Below are positions 54,796 through 64,000 of a DNA stretch of 64,000 nt, in pieces. The notes under the pieces were generated by a model, which was not told where the DNA came from, did not search any database, and saw nothing but the letters and a program-made list of their open reading frames with translations. The translations under genes and the position numbers were made by a program. The stretch is from Hordeum vulgare subsp. vulgare (Eukaryota > Streptophyta > Magnoliopsida > Poales > Poaceae): the NCBI RefSeq assembly GCF_904849725.1, contig NC_058524.1, forward strand, positions 28,241,001-28,305,000, written 5' to 3'. The stretch's first letter is position 1. Every line of letters begins with the position of its first letter.

Positions 54796-55371
54796 GTAAG
54801 AGATGAGTTCTCGTTCGAAACCCTGATACTTCGAGAGAGATTGTCCGTTTTGTACACGAAGTGCATCCAGTTTTTGTCGTAGCCCTCTCAACTTTTTAGC
54901 ACATGCTATGTGGGTGAAATGATGATAGCATGCCAACTTTCAACATTTTCAGAGTTCATTTGTAGTGCTTTTCAGTTTCAGGGTCAACTAGCTCAATACA
55001 AATAAGTAAATCCACGAAATATACCAAATGAAGTCAGAAATTGTTGAAATTTTGTGCTGTGCCTTTGAATGGTCCATTTTGAACACACAAAAAGTATGGA
55101 GTTCAAATAAGTTCACAAAAATCAAATCCCTTTGTAAGAGATGAGTTCTCGTTCGAAACCCTGATACTTCGAGAGAGATTGTCCGTTTTGTACACGAAGT
55201 GCATCCAGTTTTTGTCGTAGCCCTCTCAACTTTTAACACATGCTATGTGGGTGAAATGATGATAGCATGCCAACTTTCAACATTTTCAGAGTTCATTTGT
55301 AGTGCTTTTCAATTTCAAGGTCAACTAGCTCAAAAAAAATAAGTAAATCCACGAAATATACCAAATGAAGT
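54796..55371. repeat. Tandem duplication with 338 bp period
   Basis: GTAAGAGATGAGTTCTCGTT at 54796 and 55134 opens two units that stay nearly identical for about 235 bases. Lies just downstream of the transposase stop. Confidence 0.9.
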
Positions 55372-55589
55372 AAAAAAGTATGGAGTTCAAAAAACCACAT
55401 TATGAAATTAAATATTATCATTGGCGATTCATCTCTATTATGAAATCAAATATATCAAAAAACCATTGCAGAACATATGACCAAATTAATACAAGTTCAT
55501 CATCACATTAAAGCCAAAGAACAGTAGTGATCAAATGTTATTATTGCAAAAAATAAATACATAAAATTCTCTCATAAAACAACATACAA

Positions 55590-56285
55590 CTATGTAAAAC
55601 ATTTAAATGCAACAACAAACGCGATCAAAATCGCAACTAAGGTAACAATTGACCCAACAGCATAATGATACCAAGCCTCTTTATCAATGACATATTTTCT
55701 AATATTCCTAATCTTCAAGCGCATTTCATCCATCTTCAAGCGCATTGCATCCATCTTCAACCGCATCGCATCGATCTTCATCTTGTGATCATCGATGACA
55801 TCGGCGACATGCCACTCCAGTTCCATATTCTTATCCTCAATTATTTTCAATTTTTTCTTCAATTTTCTTTTTCAACCAAATTTAACTTCTCGATAAGAAT
55901 TTTTATGTGGGTTGGAATTTCCGGTTCACATACCTCCTAGATTAAAAAAAATATATGTCATAATTGTCATAAACACTAAATAAAACAAATAGTTATAAAA
56001 GATAATATATACCACATCCGAATCATAGAGAGGACGAGAGCCGACGGAGGCGGATACCAAAACCATCGCACTATATAATAACAAAACATAATGAAAGTGA
56101 GTAATTTATACAAGTATGTATGTAAATCATACAAGTAAGATTTTTTTAATTTTAAAAAGAAGATAAGAACAAGAGGCTCACCACGGTGGTGCTCGCAGTT
56201 GGTGCATGCCAAACCTAGACAAATATTAAGGAAAATGGAGCTTGGAGGTCGAGCTTGGAGAGGAGAAAGCTTAAGTAGAGTGGCT
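55590..56285 (-). pseudogene. Antisense gene for a small coiled-coil membrane protein inside the CACTA element
   Basis: Exons can be placed on the minus strand. About 56182-56280 ends with CTNCEHHR before GTGAGC. 56013-56070 (MVLVSASVGSRPLYDSDV) is followed by GT. 55590-55936 follows CTAG and reads EVCEPEIPTHIKILIEKLNL, a coiled coil with the repeat KMDAMRL three times, WYHYAVGSIVTLVAILIAFV as membrane segment, and a stop. A frame change near 55860 (EKEN then stop) breaks this copy. The coil, a single C-terminal membrane helix and the short length suggest a tail-anchored protein. I have the impression that near-identical hypothetical proteins recur in Triticeae annotation. No function is known to me. 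It converges with the transposase gene and is apparently driven from the TATA box at 56394-56401. Confidence 0.6.
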
Positions 56286-56393
56286 CGGGCATTTCATCGA
56301 ACACGTCATGTGCATGAAATAGAGTGGCAAGAGCATGGCATGGTCACACTTCAACAACCAAAAAACAGGGGATATGGTGGGCAGGGGCGAGGG

Positions 56394-56401
56394 TTTATAT
56401 A
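56394..56401 (-). promoter_or_regulatory. TATA box for the antisense gene
   Basis: The minus strand reads CCTATATAAACCC, 7 bases from the nearest ACTCAAG/CTTGAGT copy of the motif (56409). Confidence 0.65.
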
Positions 56402-56408
56402 GGCAAAA

Positions 56409-56678
56409 CTTGAGTCCCGGTTCTTTCCATGCCCCGGGACTAAAGGCCCCTACTTCCCGCCTTCTGGTCAGCCGAAAAAGGGCCTTTAGTCCCGGATCGT
56501 GGCTCCACCCGGGACTAAAGGGGTGTCTTTAGTCCCGGTTCGAGCCACGCCCCGGGACTAAAGGCCCCTGCTTCCCGCCTTCTGGTCAGCCGAAAAAGGG
56601 CCTTTAGTCCCGGTTCGTGGCTCCACCCGGGACTAAAGGGTCTTTAGTCCCGGATCGAGCCACGAACCGGGACTAAAG
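56409..56678. repeat. Internal array of TTTAGTCCCGG / CCGGGACTAAAG motifs
   Basis: About nine motif copies form inverted pairs within 270 bases. A 120 bp block (CCTGCTTCCCGCCTTCTGGT and neighbours) occurs twice. It lies between two diverging TATA boxes. Confidence 0.88.
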
Positions 56679-56687
56679 ATCCACCTG

Positions 56688-56693
56688 TATAAG
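56688..56693 (+). promoter_or_regulatory. Weak TATA-like box facing the second CACTA gene
   Basis: CTGTATAAGC lies 9 bases after CCGGGACTAAAG. It could start transcripts through the GC- and GA-rich leader at 56700-58470. Confidence 0.45.
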
Positions 56694-56759
56694 CGGGAGT
56701 TAGAAAATTTCGAACCCAAACCGTCCATTTCTCTTCTTCTTCCTCTCGTTCTCCTGCCC

Positions 56760-58075
56760 GGCGCGGCAAGTGACGAACTCGACGACGCCGTCAGGCTGCC
56801 CGCCGTCCTGCTCGCCGCCGCCTGCCGTCGTCGTCGTCCTGCTCGCCGCCGCCGTCCTGCTCGCCGCGCGCAGCCCTCCTCGCCGCGCGCCGCCCCGTCC
56901 TCCTCGCCGCGCGCCGTCGACACCTCCGGCCGGTAAGCCCCACGCCCCCTCCTCCCCAACACTCCGGCCGGCACAAGCAAAGAAGAAAAAGGAGAAGAAA
57001 GGAAGAAAAAGGAGAAGAAAGGAAAAAAAAGAGAAGAAAAGAAGAAAAAGGAGAAGAAAGGAAGAAAAAGGAGAAGAAAAGGAGAAAAAGGAGAAGAAAG
57101 GAAGAAAAAGGAGAAGAAAAGAAGAAAAATGAGAAGAAAGGAAGAAAAAGGAGAAGAAAGGAAGAAAAATAGAAGAAAGGAAGAAAAAGGAGAAGAAAGG
57201 AAAAAAAGGAGAAGAAAGGAAGAAAAAGGAGAAGAAAGGAAGAAAAAGGAGAATAAGAAGAGGAGGAGAAGAAAAGAAGAAAACGGAGAATAAGAAGAGG
57301 AGGAGAGGAGAAGAAGAGGAAAAATATAAGAAGAGGAGAGGAGAAGTAGTAGAAGAAGAGGAGAAGTAGAAGTAGAAGAAGAAGTAGAAGAAGAGGACGG
57401 CGGCAAGCGACGAACTCGATGACGCCGTCAGGCTGCCCGCCGTCCTGCTCGCCATCGCCTGCCGTCCTCCTCGCCGTCGCCGTCGTCCTGCTCGCCGCCG
57501 CCGTCCTCCTCGCCGCGCACCGCCCTCCTCGCCGCGCACCGTCGACACCTCCGGCCGGTAAGCCCCACGCCCCCTCCTCCCCAACACTCCGGCCAGCACA
57601 AGCAAAGAAGAGAAAGGAGAAGAAAGGAAGAAAAAGGAGAAGAAAGGAAGAAAAAAAGAGAAGAAAAGAAGAAAAAGGAGAAGAAAAGAAGAAAAAGGAG
57701 AAGAAATGAAGAAAAAGGAGAAGAAAAGAAGAAAAAGGAGAAGAAAGGAAGAAAAAGGAGAAGAAATGAAGAAAAATAGAAGAAAGGAAGAAAAAGGAGA
57801 AGAAAGGAAAAAAGGAGAAGAAAAAGGAGAAGAAAGGAAGAAAAAGGAGAAGAAAAGAAGAAAAAGGGAAGAAAGGAAGAAAAAGGAGAAGAAAGGAAGA
57901 AAAAGGAGAATAAGAAGAGGAGGAGAAGAAAAGAAGAAAAAGGAGAATAAGAAGAGGAGGAGAGGAGAAGAAGAGGAAAAATAGAAGAAGATGAGAGGAG
58001 AAGTAGTAGAAGAAGAGGAGAAGTAGAAGTAGAAGAAGAAGTATAAGAAGAGGAGAAATAGAAGAAGAGGAAAAA
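56760..58075 (+). repeat. 637 bp tandem duplication with long GA-rich tracts
   Basis: GACGAACTCGA at 56772 and 57409 opens two units. Each has a GC-rich head (CGCCGTCCTGCTCGCC repeats) followed by 400-600 bases of GAAGAAAGGAAGAAAAAGGA-type purine repeat. Long open frames on both strands are products of the repeat. It may be leader DNA of the second gene. Confidence 0.88.
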
Positions 58076-58387
58076 TTAGTTTAGGGTTACAAGAAGAAGA
58101 AATATTTTTTTTGTCATTTAATTTTGCTATTGTATAGTGTATATGCTTAAGTGTTAATAGTGTTTCTTAGATTATTGCTGAATTTTGCTATTGTATATGC
58201 TTAAGTGTTAATAGTTTAATTTTTCTATTGTATATGCTTAAGTGTTAATAGTTTATTTTTAGCAAGAAAATTAATAGAACTAGTTTAATTTTGCTATTGT
58301 ATATGCTTAATTGTCCGGGACTGGGCTCCGCCCAGCTGGTATTTTAGAGTTTAGGTTCTAGCCAAGACCCGGGACTAAAGGTCCTCC

Positions 58388-58395
58388 TATATAAA
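58388..58395 (+). promoter_or_regulatory. TATA box before the second CACTA gene
   Basis: TATATAAAA starts 7 bases after CCGGGACTAAAG (58370-58380) and 88 bases before the ATG at 58476. Confidence 0.7.
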
Positions 58396-60480
58396 ACGAG
58401 CCTTCGAAGTTTCCAACCCCTCTTATATAGTTTGTTAGTATATTAGTTAATCAAATGTCCGTTTTTTGCAGAACTATGGATCCACATATCAAGAACCTCG
58501 AAGAGGAAGAACTTCTCGAAGATATAATCGAAGACGGCCCCGACGTTGAACCAGCCGAATCTCCGACGTCATATCTAAACGACTCCGGATATGGAATGGA
58601 GGTCGAGCGACACGAAGATGAAGCCGATGAGGCAGGAGATAGGTCCAATGACGGAGAAGGTGATAGCTCCACTGATGGAGAAGCCGGTGGAGAAGCCGGT
58701 GAAGAAATAATAAAATCCGGAGAGGTATACATATGAAGTTCGACAATCACTTGTAATATGTGAAAAATATTGGAGATAGCTCTATATTGTATACATATAC
58801 ATTCATTTTACGAATGTTTCTCCCTCTTAGGCCTCCACATCGAGCAAATCTACGAAACGAGGCCCGACTAGAAAGTTGGATGCACGGACGCATTACACCT
58901 TTGAGGTGATAATGCCTACGGGCGAACCCAAGCTTCCTAAGAATGCTGCTGACACATTCAAGAAGCAATGCGGAGTTCTCGTTAGGGATCACATCCCGAT
59001 CAGCGTTCGGGAGTGGAACAAGCGCAAAGGGGCAGCCGATAGTGACTATGTCGCCGAAAGGTACAAAGATAATCTTTGGAATGATCTCATGTCACATTTC
59101 AACCTGCCAGAATGTGAGAATGAAGACGCCGCAGACAAACTGAGGGCCAAAGTCAAGCAGTGGACTCTAAAGAAGATGGCCGAATTGTTCCGTAGGTGGA
59201 AGAAGAAGCTATGGAAAAACTATCTGAAGACAAAGAAAGTGCCGGTATTCGAGGGGTATCTAGCCAAGCAGGCGAATCACTCGAAGGAATTTCAAGAGTA
59301 CAAGGAGTCAGAAGATGCCCAGGCATTATCAGAAAAGAACAAGATAAATGCCGACAAGAAGAAATATCACCACAAGCTGGGGCCAGGGGGCTATGAGACT
59401 GCCATCCCAAAGTGGGAAAAGAAAGAGCAAGATTTGATAGATAAAGGCATCGTACCAGAACCACTCCGTGATGAGTGGGAATTGAGAGCAAGAAATTGGT
59501 TCCTTGCGCATGGTGGGTCGTACGACGAAAAAACAGGGGACCTCATCTGCAATGACAATCTTAGGATACCCAGGGAGAATTGGAAAAGGATAGTGAAAGA
59601 AATTAAGGAGGGACAAAGAAAGTTCACTGCAGATAGACATAAAGATTTGCTCACACTGGTCCTCGGTAATGACGAACATGGAGGACGAACGCGAGGCTTC
59701 GGTCCATCTTACCCGTGGTGGCTTGGGTTTGCCAGAGACCAAGACACTTACAGAAGCCGAGAGAGAGCAAAGAAGCGGCAGCAAGATGAGGAGAATGACA
59801 AGTTCAACCAGTTGCTTGCCAGGATTAACGAGCAACAGAATTAGATTGATGAGCTTAGAGGAGTACCGCGCCAGGAAGATCCTGCACTTGATATTATCGG
59901 CACCCCATCTAAGCGGAAAAGCAGCGTGGCTGAATCTTAGGCCCCGCTCGCCGATGAACGAAGAATGACAGAGGGCAGTCCCGGCTACCCTGTGGATGGA
60001 ATCAAGGATTCAACATCATGTGAACTTCATCAGAAATTCAAGAACATATCCATGAAGGTGGCCGTCGGACAAGCTTTACCTTCTGGCCCTAATGCACGCT
60101 GGCATGGCCGTGAGATTCCAGTTGGCTTTGCTAAAGTCGGGGTGGATGAAATCATGACGGGGTTTAATGATATGGAGCTCGACATAGCTGGACCCGAAGA
60201 TGAGAGGACACTCGGAGAAGTACTGGGTGGAGTCATCCTATGGGACAAGAACTACATCAAGCTTCCAGGCTCAGCCCCAAGGACAACACCGTCTCCGAGT
60301 CATCGCACGTCACCTACACCTCCATTACCTCCAAGCCCTCCACATGACGTCGGCCAGCACAACACGAGTCCATCTCGATCATCGCCGCCGGACTTGGGTC
60401 GTCCGTCTCCGCCGCTGCCCGCTCCGGACACAATCCCTGAGCCTGCCACGGATATAAAGCGGGAGCGTGCCACCAAGAAC

Positions 60481-61015
60481 GCTCCGCCGCTGCCCGCTCC
60501 GGATACAAACCCTGAGCCTGCCACGGATACAAAGCGGGAGCGTGCCACCAAGAACGCTCCGCCGCCGCCCGCTCCGGATACAAACCCTGAGCCTGCCACG
60601 GATACAAAGCGGGAGCGTGCCACCAAGAACGCTCCGCCGCCGCCCGCTCCGGATACAAACCCTGAGCCTGCCACGGATACAAAGCGGGAGCGTGCCACCA
60701 AGAACGCTCCGCCGCCGCCCGCTCCGATACAAAGCCTGAGCCTGCCACGGATACAAAGCAGGAGCATGCCACCAAGAACGCAACGCCGCCGCCCGCTCCG
60801 AATACAAAGCCTGAGCCTGCCACGGATACAAAGCGGGAGCGTGCCACCAAGAACGCTCCGCCGCCGTCCGCTCCGGATACAAAGCCTGAGCCTGCCACGG
60901 ATACAAAGCGGGAGCGTGCCACCAAGAACGCAACGCCGCCGCCCGATCCGGATACAAAGCCTGAGCCTGCCACGGATACAAAGCGGGAGCGTGCCACCAA
61001 GAACGCTCCGCCGAC
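60481..61015 (+). repeat. 75 bp coding tandem repeat, about seven units
   Basis: The 25-residue unit APDTNPEPATDTKRERATKN plus a short PP-rich joint recurs with a 75 base period (60481, 60556, 60631, 60706 and on). The fourth unit has lost a base, shifting the frame. A related block, including CCGACGATTCCTAAGCCACA, occurs again at 61300-61450. Confidence 0.88.
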
Positions 61016-62242
61016 GATTCCTAAGCCACAGAGCACCTGAAAGCACAAACGGTCGCCCCTCCCAAAGGTACGTCATGCTAATCTTCCTATCGGACCTTAT
61101 GATCGTACCCCCAAGGAAAACGCCAGGATAGCAAAGGAACATCATGATGCGCAGATGAAAAAGAAGGAACCCGAGCCCCGCCCGGAATACACCTAGAAGC
61201 AAATAGCATTTGCAAAATACTTCACGACCCTTCCATCACAGTATGACTTATACCATAAGCCTGATGACTATACACGCACATTGCAGAAGGAAGTGAAAAA
61301 GAGAAGATCTCGATCACCGCCGCCGGACTTGGGTCGTCTGTCTCCGCCGCCGCCCGCTCCGGATACTAAGCGGGAGCGTGCCACCAAGAACGCTCCGCCG
61401 ACGATTCCTAAGCCACAGAGCACCCCAAAGCGCAAACGGTCGCCCCTCCCAAAGGTACGTCTGCTAATCTTCCTATCAGACCTTATGACTTACACCATAA
61501 GCCTGATGACTATACACGCACATTGCAGAAGGAAGTGAAAAAGAGCAGTTCAACTACAAGCAAGAAAAATCAGACGTTCCTCAGCTTGAACAACAGGCCA
61601 AACAGTCGACCCCACCCCTCAAGGTGTTAACCGAGAATGTTCCCCCTCCGGTGCAGGGCCTAGCTTTAGAAACAACAAAGGAGTTGGCGGCTCAATGTGG
61701 TATCTCGCTTGAAGAATTGCTGTCTTCCCAAGACGACAAGATACCCAAGGCTGTGGTAGCCCCTAAGCCAAAGTTTGTCATGGGTGAGCCTTTGGTCAAC
61801 AAAGATGATCTTCCAACAAATATGCGTTACTTGCATACATGGTACTTAAGTGAATCAAAGAAGGGGAGAACGATGATCGTGCTGAGTGTGCCACGGGAGT
61901 ACTACGGCCGCCCTGAAGAAATCCATATCGACTTTGATGAACTCTTCCAGATGTACAATGCCGACGCCCTCGACAAATCGCTTATGAGTTGCTATTGTGC
62001 GTAAGTTTTTCAATTCGCTGTCTACATATAACTTGTTTAGTTATTCCAATTCATTGTCTATATATAACTCCTACTCTATTATGCAGAATGAAGATTCTGG
62101 ATTGTAAAAGTAAGAGCATCATAAATATTGGGTTTATTGACCCAGATAAAATACATATAACGACGCTAACTAATTAACCCAAGGAGACGGAGGAAAACCT
62201 TCTAAGGTTTCTAACAGATCAAAATTTCTGTGACCACATACT

Positions 62243-62290
62243 GTTTCCATACAACTTCAAGTAAGGGTTTCCATACAACTTCAAGTAAGG
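62243..62290 (+). repeat. 24 bp tandem duplication that doubles a splice donor
   Basis: GTTTCCATACAACTTCAAGT followed by AAGG is repeated exactly (62243-62266 and 62267-62290). Each copy ends an exon-like TTCAA|GTAAGG. Use of the second donor would add eight codons in frame. Confidence 0.9.
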
Positions 62291-62344
62291 GTCTTTACTC
62301 TGTTGTGTCCATTCACTTATAAGTGTAATTGATAAGTTACTGAC

Positions 62345-62375
62345 ATATATGTATATATATATATATATATATATA
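62345..62375. repeat. TA microsatellite
   Basis: A run of TATATA in the intron directly before the exon carrying the protease histidine. Confidence 0.9.
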
Positions 62376-63337
62376 CATACATGTGCAGCTTCCATTGGAT
62401 TCTGTTGGACATTCAAATTGATAAGGGAAGAATTGATGCCTTCGACCCATTATCGAGACCCTTGGAACAGTTCTAAAGCCTGCAGGACATGCTCCAAGGG
62501 TAATTTTAATCATTCTTGCGCTCTATCGGTCTCTTTCGATGATTTTCTGATATATCAATTAATGAAAAACTTAGCAAATCATTATCCTTGTCGGGCAGGG
62601 TTTGGAAGCGGTTCAAGTGCGTGACTCCCGGTAACTTTCCTGAGAAGCTGACCTTTAGAGCGGCTCAGGTAAGTAGTAGTATGATATACTTCTATTAATT
62701 TTCAATACATTTATGATGCTAGATTAATATTTTGATTATATATATTCTATTCTCGTAAAGTGCGACCAGCAGCCACGGGGAACGCATCTATGCGGATACT
62801 ATGTTTGCGAGACCATTCGCACGTTTACCTCTGACCTCAAGGATCACAGATTCGACGTAAGTAATGAACATTCACACCTCTATTTTTACCCGTCATTCTT
62901 TGTTATCATGATTGATATTCATATTCATCTCCTCTTCTTATATAGCACACGGCCATGAGGACGAAGGTCCTACCAGAGCAACGCGCGATTGCTGTTGCAC
63001 AGGAGCTTGCGGGATTTCTGAGGACGGAAGCTATAGATGACAAAGGACGATTTAGTGTAGCTAAGGGCCATTACTGATGTTCGTCCATGTAATCGAATAG
63101 ACGGGCTCTAGTCCCGATAATTCAGATCTGCATATAATTGTATATATATGCTCGCTTGTAAGATAAGTTAATCTTATATATATGTGCATCTTTCTTTCTA
63201 TTTAAATTATATGAAAACTAATTCCCGAAAACCAAACGAGGCATCACGTTAATCTCCCGAACACCTAAACCCTAAAACCGTAAAACCCAAAAATAATTTC
63301 ATTCAAAAAAAACCCAAAAACCAGCAAAATCTAAAAA

Positions 63338-63525
63338 TCTTTAGTCCCGGCCCGTGTAACGAACCGGGACTAAAGGTCCTGCCCGTGGGGCGCTACGAGG
63401 CGCCCACGTGGAGCATCTTTAGTCCCGGCTTGTAACAGGGCCGGGTCTAAAGGTTAGGCCTTTAGTCCCGCCCCTTTAGTCCCGGTTGGTGAACCGGGAC
63501 TAAAGCCCCTTATGGGCCGGGGCTA
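63338..63525. repeat. Right subterminal array of TTTAGTCCCGG motifs
   Basis: Motif copies at about 63340, 63366, 63418, 63460, 63475 and 63495 in both directions, ending 20-30 bases before the right CACTA end. Confidence 0.85.
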
Positions 63526-63609
63526 TAGGCCCTGTCCCCACTAGTGTCTGTCAGTACCGTAGTACTCCGTATATATTTCTGACAAAGACTACACACAACA
63601 ATGTATAAT

Positions 63610-63987
63610 TCAGTTATCTGAACATGTACTGATTTCATTCAGGCAAGCAACCACAGAAAAGTTCCTCATGAGGAAACAATCAAACTCGCACCTGATGTGC
63701 TTGACTGTGATTCCGTCGGCGGGGAGGAGGCGCTGGATCTTGCGTTGCCAGGGCTCGTCCTCGTCGAACACCCCACGACGCGCGTCCAATACGGACTCCT
63801 CGGACCGGGCCAGGTCGGCGGCGAGGTCGCCGTCGTCGTAGTGGAAGAGTAGGTCGTCATGGACGAGCTGTTGCCGCGGGACGACGCAGAAGAGGTGGAC
63901 AAGCCGCTCGGCCTCGTCCCCGACGACGGCGGCAACGCGGGCGCGACAGACATCGGGCTCGAAGATGGCGAGGTTGACGTAGGACAT
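63610..63987 (-). CDS. Unrecognised GC-rich gene, first exon, partial
   Basis: The ATG at 63985-63987 opens MSYVNLAIFEPDVCRARVAA, then VVGDEAERLVHLFCVVPRQQ, LVHDDLLFHYDDGDLAADLA, and DGITVKHIR. A good donor (CATCAG|GTGCGA) follows at 63691, giving an exon of 296 bases (63692-63987). After it the frame runs on to a stop near 63610, probably in an intron. The exon has strong GC at third positions, typical of grass genes, and is unlike its AT-rich surroundings. I do not know the family. Later exons are not visible to the left, where the CACTA element begins at 63546. The insertion may therefore have separated exon 1 from the rest. A related fragment lies at 49880-50035, on the far side of the element. 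Confidence 0.5.
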   Translation of the reverse strand: MSYVNLAIFEPDVCRARVAAVVGDEAERLVHLFCVVPRQQLVHDDLLFHYDDGDLAADLARSEESVLDARRGVFDEDEPWQRKIQRLLPADGITVKHIRCEFDCFLMRNFSVVACLNEISTCSDN

Positions 63988-64000
63988 GGAGTATGCTGAG

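Larger units (their letters stand above)
58476..63077 (+). pseudogene. Second CACTA gene: En/Spm-associated protein with C-terminal Ulp1/C48 protease domain, broken
   Basis: The first coding exon starts at ATG 58476 after TTTTTTGCAG and ends before GT at 58725. The next runs from 58831 with ASTSSKSTKRGPTRKLDART, PKNAADTFKKQCGVLVRDHI and FGPSYPWWLGFARDQ, a conserved part of plant En/Spm-associated proteins. Stops at 59842-59844 and 59938-59940 keep the same frame. A Pro-rich repeat (60481-61015) contains a frameshift near 60724. Then comes a linker (61624-62004), followed by exons 62087-62260, 62389-62499, 62599-62668, 62761-62856 and 62946-63077. These form a Ulp1-like domain: FHWILLDIQIDKG (His at 62393), FDPLSRP (Asp at 62444) and THLCGYYVC (Cys at 62791). 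The family removes SUMO-like tags; its role in CACTA biology is not known to me. More stops lie near 62177 and 62453. The exon structure is by eye. Confidence 0.78.
50815..63546 (+). mobile_element. Complete CACTA (En/Spm) transposon, 12.7 kb
   Basis: The left end CACTAGTAGAAAACGGGCC is the imperfect complement of the right end GGCCCTGTCCCCACTAGTG. The 3 bp duplication TCT stands at 50812-50814 and 63547-63549. Subterminal arrays of TTTAGTCCCGG and its complement lie at both ends. Inside are a TNP2/TNPD-like transposase gene, an antisense small gene, and a long second gene with a Ulp1-like end. Stops and frameshifts in all of them mean this copy is not autonomous, although the ends look mobile. 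Confidence 0.93.

Noticed and set aside
56633..57605. Phe/Ser/Leu-rich frames of 250-300 codons on the minus strand
   Set aside because: They are translations of the GA tract complement and not genes.
60300..61202. Minus-strand frames of 200-300 codons across the 75 bp repeat
   Set aside because: They are antisense reading of the coding repeat, with no support beyond the repeat itself.

Overview
The window looks like repeat-rich intergenic DNA from a Triticeae grass (wheat, Aegilops or a close relative). The evidence is a BARE-1/Angela/WIS-like Copia element with 1.8 kb LTRs, nested insertions, Stowaway MITEs flanked by TA, a 12.7 kb CACTA element, and genes of the cereal early nodulin 93 (ENOD93) type. 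Most of the window is transposable elements. All family names come from reading motifs; no database search was run.

Layout. 1-1450: a broken trihelix/NAM-associated gene of the kind carried as ORF1 by PIF/Harbinger elements. 2642-17191: an older Copia element on the minus strand (LTRs about 378 bp, PBS, PPT, target duplication CGGTT). A younger Angela-like Copia (4306-13244, target duplication ATTTC) sits inside its pol region. 17.2-21.2 kb: AT-rich DNA with Helitron-like 3' termini and a retroposon copy. 21.2-23.5 kb: a minisatellite organised into five units of about 180 bp. 24.4-37.3 kb: the only host gene island, a tandem cluster of four ENOD93 copies on the plus strand. Two are intact (28453 and 36394), one has lost its first splice donor (25437), and one is cut after exon 1 (31899). 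Their flanks carry a foldback element, Stowaway and hAT MITEs, a PIF element and a retroposon. 37.3-47.9 kb: fragments of Gypsy and Copia elements, a MULE-like element, a tRNA-like sequence and another retroposon copy.

47.9-64 kb: the start of one CACTA-type element (47866) and, inside or next to it, a complete CACTA element (50815-63546, target duplication TCT). The complete element has three genes: a TNP2/TNPD-like transposase, an antisense small coiled-coil membrane protein, and a long second gene ending in a Ulp1/C48 cysteine protease domain. All three carry stops or frameshifts. Inverted TTTAGTCCCGG/CCGGGACTAAA motifs lie at both ends of the element and also 7-9 bp from four TATA boxes inside it, so the same motif may serve both transposition and transcription. 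Two related pieces of an unrecognised GC-rich minus-strand gene flank this element (49880-50035 and 63610-63987).

Splice sites, nesting order and target duplications were read by eye. LTR comparisons (about 1 percent divergence for the inner Copia, about 3 percent for the outer) agree with the nesting order.
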